The position numbers and the translations under genes are program-made. Of a DNA stretch of 37,652 nucleotides, positions 33,659 through 37,652 are shown in pieces. Below the pieces are notes generated by a model. The model was not told where the DNA came from. It worked only from the letters and a program-made list of their open reading frames with translations, and did not search any database. The DNA comes from an uncultured Bacteroidota bacterium (GTDB lineage Bacteria; Bacteroidota; Bacteroidia; Chitinophagales; Chitinophagaceae): contig CAIYUO010000097.1 of NCBI GenBank assembly GCA_903929425.1, positions 1-37,652 of the forward strand. Direction: 5' to 3'. Every line of letters starts with the position of its first letter. Within the stretch, counting starts at the first letter, position 1.

Positions 33659-35062
33659 ATGAAACAAAATTTCACCTATTTAATAGCAATTTTAGTACTC
33701 GGACTTGCTTCTTGTACTAAAGCAGATGAAACAAAAGATCTTTGGCAAGCGGTGATTGTTCCAGCTTCTCCTATTAGTGAATCTACTCCATTGACAGGTG
33801 CCATTAAAGGAACCATGTTAGCTGGTAAAACATATACTGTGAGTGGCGATATTTTCGTAAACACAGGCGATACCTTAATTATTCAACCAGGTGTAACTGT
33901 TAATTTTACAGGTACAGGGGGTGTTCCAGTAGGTTTAGGCGTAAAAGGTTCTTTATTATGTTTAGGTACTAAGGAAGCGCCCATTTATTTAACTTATCCG
34001 GGTGTTACAAAAACCGATCAATTAGGTTCAAATCCTGATTTAGATCCTGCCTTAAAAGGAAAATGGACGGGTGTTACAGGAGCTACAACCTGTCCTTTAA
34101 TTGTTATCAAATGGACCCACGTTGATTTTGGCGGTGCAACCATTAGTTCGGCCATGAAAAGTTTTACAGGCAGCTCAAGTCCTTATTCGGTATACTTTGC
34201 GAATCCTGATGGTAGTTTTATTTTAGAGGATTCATGGATTTATGGAAGTACCGATGATCCTTTTAGAATTAATGGTGGAAAGATTCATGTGATGAGAAAT
34301 ACTTTTGAAAAATGTGGATACACAGGAGGCGAAGCTATGAACTCAAAAGCAGGAACCATTGGTGACTTTGCTTACAATTTATGTATAGGTATGGCAACCA
34401 ACGGTCCTAAGGTATCTAATATTAACGTTGCAGTAGGTAAGCCAGGTTCTAATGTGCGTATTTACAATAATACCATGATTAACTGTGGATACCGTCGTTC
34501 AGCTGCGGGTCGCGGTGGCTCCATTAATTTTGAAGAAGGTGCTGGTGGCATGGCTTATAATAACTTAATAGTGAACTGTAAGTTTGGATTAAGAGTTGTA
34601 AACAGCCCAATTGCTGACACTGCAAATTTAAAATATGGTTACAACTTTTATTATGCCGATTCATTATCGGTAGCAAGTCAGTTTATTCCTTCCTTATCGG
34701 TGAGCACTGCTATTAGCAAACCAATGGAAACGGATATACCTAAACCTTCAACTTATTTACCTGCTGGTTGGGCTGTTGGACAAGTATATACTGCTAATGC
34801 TGCCGTAGTTGGTGCAAATAATCCTCAGTTTATTAATGCCCCTGTGCCTTTGCCAGCGGGATTACAATTAAGAGATATTGCAGTGGTAGGAACTTCAAAC
34901 TATGCATTAAAACCAAGTTCGCCATGTATTGGTGCAGGCTTTACAGGATTTGCTCCAAGAGCGGATGTAATACAAGATTTAAGATTGGGCGCAACAGAAA
35001 TTACAGGTCCAGGAAAAGATATAGGTTGTTATCAAAGTAATGGTAGAGGAAACCAACACTAA
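33659..35062 (+). CDS. Surface lipoprotein with right-handed beta-helix and choice-of-anchor-Q-like C-terminus
   Basis: 467 aa. Lipoprotein signal ending GLASC (Cys19). Beta-helix coils include GKTYTVSGDIFVNTGDTLII, GVTVNFTG, GGKIHVMRNTFEKCGYTGG, VRIYNNTMINCGYR and MAYNNLIVNCKFGLRV, with stacked Asn/Cys typical of pectate-lyase-like folds. The end (SSPCIGAG, DLRLGA, GKDIGCYQ) resembles the choice-of-anchor-Q module (SPAIDAG..DIGAYE). It starts 20 nt after the receptor gene and would be its surface partner. It has the same architecture as, but little direct identity to, the lipoprotein at 23409. Function as ligand binder, lyase or esterase is open. A strong terminator follows. Confidence 0.78.
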   Translation: MKQNFTYLIAILVLGLASCTKADETKDLWQAVIVPASPISESTPLTGAIKGTMLAGKTYTVSGDIFVNTGDTLIIQPGVTVNFTGTGGVPVGLGVKGSLLCLGTKEAPIYLTYPGVTKTDQLGSNPDLDPALKGKWTGVTGATTCPLIVIKWTHVDFGGATISSAMKSFTGSSSPYSVYFANPDGSFILEDSWIYGSTDDPFRINGGKIHVMRNTFEKCGYTGGEAMNSKAGTIGDFAYNLCIGMATNGPKVSNINVAVGKPGSNVRIYNNTMINCGYRRSAAGRGGSINFEEGAGGMAYNNLIVNCKFGLRVVNSPIADTANLKYGYNFYYADSLSVASQFIPSLSVSTAISKPMETDIPKPSTYLPAGWAVGQVYTANAAVVGANNPQFINAPVPLPAGLQLRDIAVVGTSNYALKPSSPCIGAGFTGFAPRADVIQDLRLGATEITGPGKDIGCYQSNGRGNQH

Positions 35063-35086
35063 TATTTTGAAAAGTTTTAATTGAAT

Positions 35087-35122
35087 AAAAGGTGCCTTAA
35101 CGAAAGTGATGGCACCTTTTTT
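35087..35122 (+). terminator. Rho-independent terminator after second receptor/lipoprotein operon
   Basis: GGTGCC (35091-35096) pairs with GGCACC (35111-35116), extended by AAAA before and TTTTTT after, around a 14-nt loop. It ends the 30873-35062 operon 44 nt before the next ATG. Confidence 0.88.
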
Positions 35123-35165
35123 ATAACGTTAAATTTTAATATTTTTATACCCCTATCTATTTTAT

Positions 35166-36323
35166 ATGAAAAAAGTATCCCCCTTTTATTTATTGTTATT
35201 TTGCACCAATTTCGTTTTTCAATTTACCCACGCCCAAAAAACAAACCATCTTACAAAGGATAGTGTTATTCAATTTATTTTCACCTCAGATGTACATTTT
35301 GGGTTAGTTAAAGATAAATTTCAAGGTAAAACCAATGTGACTGCATTTGATGTGAATTTGGCGATGGTTAGCGTTATGAATCATATTGGAGGTTCAAAGT
35401 TCCCTAATGATAATGGCGAACAATCTAATAAATTTATAAAAGGTATTGATGCCTTAGTCATTACCGGAGATATTGCCAATAGAATGGAATACGGGGTTCA
35501 AACAGCAACAAAATCATGGGCCGAATTTAAAACTGTTTTTATAGATAGTTTACATATACTGAATGCAAAAAATAAAAAATCAAAGTTGTGGCTGATGCCA
35601 GGTAATCATGATATGAGTAACGCTATTGGATTTCATAGACCTATGATTCCTAAAAAAGATCCAGCTTCCATGTTAGGTATTTATAATTTAATGATTCCTA
35701 ATAAACCTGTAAAACAGTTTGACAGTAGTTTGTGTAGAATACATTATTCAAGGGATTTAAATGGAGTACATTTTATATTTTTGAGTTTATATCCTGACTC
35801 AGCTGAAAGAGTTTGGATGGAGCAGGATCTTAAAAAGGTTGCTCCTTCAAGCCCCGTTTTTTTATTCGCACATTCAATACCTGATGTAGAACCTCGATTC
35901 TTTGAAAATCCTAATGGCATTCATGATATTAACGAGGAAGATAAATTTGAAAACCTAGTGCCTGAAAGATACAAGGATGGTAAGGATGTTAAAGGCGAAA
36001 CTACGTTTGAACAAAATGCATTTGTTGCTTTTTTAAAAAATCACAAAAACATAAAAGTATATTTTCATGGACATGAGAATTTTACAGAATATTACAAATA
36101 TCAAGGACCCAATAAAGACATTAATTTAAACTGCGTAAGAACAGATAGCCCAATGAAAGGAAGATTGTCAGTTAAAGATGAAACAAAATTGGCATTTGAA
36201 TTAGTTACTATCAATACCAATACGGGTAAATTAACGGTCAGGGAAATTTTATGGAATGCCTTATCTAATGGAAATCCAAATGAATTCAAATGGGGAGCAC
36301 TTGAAAATTTAGACCTAAAATAA
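35166..36323 (+). CDS. Secreted calcineurin-like metallophosphoesterase
   Basis: 385 aa. Signal peptide 1-24 (ending THAQ). The dimetal site is complete: FTSDVHFG (Asp42, His44), VITGDIANR (Asp102), MPGNHDM (Asn147, His148), LFAHSIP (His236) and YFHGHENF (His301, His303). It would hydrolyse a phosphomonoester or diester outside the cytoplasm. A 77-residue segment between the second and third motif bodies is rich in charged residues and may shape the active site. It follows the second receptor operon after a terminator and is tail-to-tail with the alkaline phosphatase gene with no base between stops. I see no convincing phased operator in the 43-nt gap upstream. Confidence 0.9.
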   Translation: MKKVSPFYLLLFCTNFVFQFTHAQKTNHLTKDSVIQFIFTSDVHFGLVKDKFQGKTNVTAFDVNLAMVSVMNHIGGSKFPNDNGEQSNKFIKGIDALVITGDIANRMEYGVQTATKSWAEFKTVFIDSLHILNAKNKKSKLWLMPGNHDMSNAIGFHRPMIPKKDPASMLGIYNLMIPNKPVKQFDSSLCRIHYSRDLNGVHFIFLSLYPDSAERVWMEQDLKKVAPSSPVFLFAHSIPDVEPRFFENPNGIHDINEEDKFENLVPERYKDGKDVKGETTFEQNAFVAFLKNHKNIKVYFHGHENFTEYYKYQGPNKDINLNCVRTDSPMKGRLSVKDETKLAFELVTINTNTGKLTVREILWNALSNGNPNEFKWGALENLDLK

Positions 36324-37652
36324 TTACTTAATAGCCTCCAGTATTTTATTAAAAATGGCGGTGTTTTCGTAAACCCCATCAAATAAATAGGATCTGTAAC
36401 CATAAGCGTAAACCGGAACAGGAATACCCGTATGGTCATTGGTAGCAAATTGACTACTTACTGTTTGGGTTTTATAATTTCCATCATGTAGTGTTAGGCC
36501 TCCCGTTTCATGATCACCAGTTATGATCACTAAAGTTCCTTTATGTGAATCAGCAAACTGAATTGCCTTTGAAATGAGTGCATCAAAATCTAATACCTCT
36601 TTCACTACATAAGCTATGTTATTATCATGTCCACCATAATCAATTTGTGCAGCTTCGGCCATTAAAAAAAAGGGTTTATTTGACTTGGTAGATAATGATT
36701 GGGAAATTTTCTCAAAAGCAGTACTTAACCAAGCACCTCTTCCTTCTTGCATCGATAAGCCAGCTTGTTTATCTATGACTAATGTTTTGCTAGCCGATGA
36801 AGTATTTAAATCCTTTATGGAATTAATGATATTATAATTGGGCAGTAAGCTATCTAAATTTTGGTGGTTCAATTCGTTTGATTTTTTCTTTTGAAGAATT
36901 TTTATATTATTAATTTTATCGTTTCCAGCACCAGCTAAAATTTGAATATTGGAATTTTTCAATTGGGTTATGATTTCAATGGAGCTATCTCTTTCTTTTT
37001 CGTGTGCATAAAATGCAGCTGGTGTAGCATCCGAAACATCACCACTACTAATCACACCAATATTAAATTGCTTTGCTGCTAATATATCGGTTATCAGATT
37101 TAATTTTTTTCCTTCAGCATTGATGCCTAAATGTCTATTCTCTATTTTTTCGCCAGTTGCCCATGAACTAGCGCCAGGGGCTGAATCGGTTACATAATTA
37201 TCAGCTGAACTTGTTTTTGAAAATCCAATATGCTTCAAATTAAAAGTAGTAAGGGAGCCACCATTTGCCGTATAACCTGCATACCATTGAGGTAAGCTAC
37301 AACCATCACCAATGAGTAAAATAATATTTTTAACAGGTTCATTCACTCCATCATTTTTATAGGATGGCATATAGGTAACTTGTTTTTGTAAAAGCGTAAC
37401 ATTATTATTTCCCCAAGTATTCAAAAATTTTGCCAATTCAACAATATGATCTGTGTTGATAAAATCCACTTTCATTTTTATAAATTGCTGCCAAGCATTT
37501 AAGTAATCAGGGCTTCCATAAAATCGAATTTGTTTTCCTAAGGAATGCACACTGTTTATAATAGAATCAACTTTTATTTTTTCTTGTTTGACCATTATAC
37601 CTTTTCCATTCCAAACTGAATACTGAGTAAAATCGGCACTAAATAAACCAAT
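36324..37652 (-). CDS. Alkaline phosphatase fused to C-terminal part of a PI-PLC/GDPD-like domain (5' end outside window)
   Basis: The frame stays open to the end of the window; 19 codons precede the first in-window ATG at 37595, so this is a 5'-truncated gene with 442 codons visible. The first ~75 residues (FTQYSVWNGKG, then QIRFYGSPDYLNAWQQF and VDFINTDHI) look like the last strands of a phosphatidylinositol-specific phospholipase C/glycerophosphodiesterase TIM barrel. The alkaline phosphatase domain follows: LIGDGCS, VTDSAPGASSWATG with the nucleophile Ser, AEAAQIDYGGHDNN, ITGDHETGG and a late DHTGIPVPVYAYG. Counting from the 37595 Met, the first metal Asp is 97 and the nucleophile Ser 138. 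Role: extracytoplasmic phosphate release, perhaps in two steps from phospholipid head groups (inferred). Confidence 0.88.
   Translation of the reverse strand: MGLFSADFTQYSVWNGKGIMVKQEKIKVDSIINSVHSLGKQIRFYGSPDYLNAWQQFIKMKVDFINTDHIVELAKFLNTWGNNNVTLLQKQVTYMPSYKNDGVNEPVKNIILLIGDGCSLPQWYAGYTANGGSLTTFNLKHIGFSKTSSADNYVTDSAPGASSWATGEKIENRHLGINAEGKKLNLITDILAAKQFNIGVISSGDVSDATPAAFYAHEKERDSSIEIITQLKNSNIQILAGAGNDKINNIKILQKKKSNELNHQNLDSLLPNYNIINSIKDLNTSSASKTLVIDKQAGLSMQEGRGAWLSTAFEKISQSLSTKSNKPFFLMAEAAQIDYGGHDNNIAYVVKEVLDFDALISKAIQFADSHKGTLVIITGDHETGGLTLHDGNYKTQTVSSQFATNDHTGIPVPVYAYGYRSYLFDGVYENTAIFNKILEAIK

Noticed and set aside
35123..35165. Phased operator before the secreted phosphoesterase
   Set aside because: TTAA-containing words are present but at 7-bp spacing, not 11 or 22; no convincing repeat.
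1..37652. CRISPR array, prophage, transposon or tRNA genes
   Set aside because: No regularly spaced repeats, integrase, transposase, phage structural genes or cloverleaf-forming tRNA sequence were found by reading both strands.

Overview
The window reads as chromosome of a low-GC member of the Bacteroidota, most like a Chitinophagaceae bacterium (Sediminibacterium or a relative). The evidence is a SusC/SusD pair, two other large TonB-dependent receptors, many lipoproteins with Bacteroidota-style signal peptides ending in a Cys, almost no Shine-Dalgarno sequences, and promoter boxes of the TAnnTTTG type. Family and genus placement is inference. I see no tRNA, rRNA, CRISPR array, insertion sequence, integrase or phage gene.

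Left part (1-10.4 kb): mixed housekeeping and metabolic genes. These are the 3' end of an arginase-family gene, a secreted GH32 fructan hydrolase 4 nt behind it, a DUF421 membrane protein, a CDGSH iron-sulfur protein, a DinB-like protein, a YahK-type zinc alcohol dehydrogenase, a DUF2461 protein, a di-haem cytochrome c peroxidase lipoprotein, glycerol-3-phosphate dehydrogenase, a barrel-only Omp85-like protein, a VF530-family protein and an RluE-like pseudouridine synthase.

Middle (10.4-20.4 kb): an AT-rich 335-nt intergenic region with a perfect 16-bp inverted repeat leads into a highly expressed-looking susC/susD pair closed by a strong terminator. It is followed by an AdiC-like amino-acid permease with an arginine-deiminase-superfamily hydrolase, then a CLC antiporter with fluoride-clade-like motifs, a small CBU_0592-type membrane protein, and a beta-carbonic anhydrase.

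Right part (20.4-37.65 kb): a region with a phosphorus theme. Two related TonB-dependent receptors (20611 and 30873) are each followed by a large parallel-beta-helix-like surface lipoprotein instead of SusD, and each has direct repeats phased at 11 or 22 bp in its promoter, resembling PhoB/PhoP boxes. Between and beside them lie exopolyphosphatase and polyphosphate kinase, an LpxH-like metallophosphoesterase with a glycosyltransferase, a secreted metallophosphoesterase, and an alkaline phosphatase fused to the end of what looks like a phospholipase C/GDPD-type domain that runs off the window. My best hypothesis for an under-described system is a phosphate-starvation-controlled receptor plus beta-helix lipoprotein uptake module; both the regulation and the substrate are inferred, not shown.
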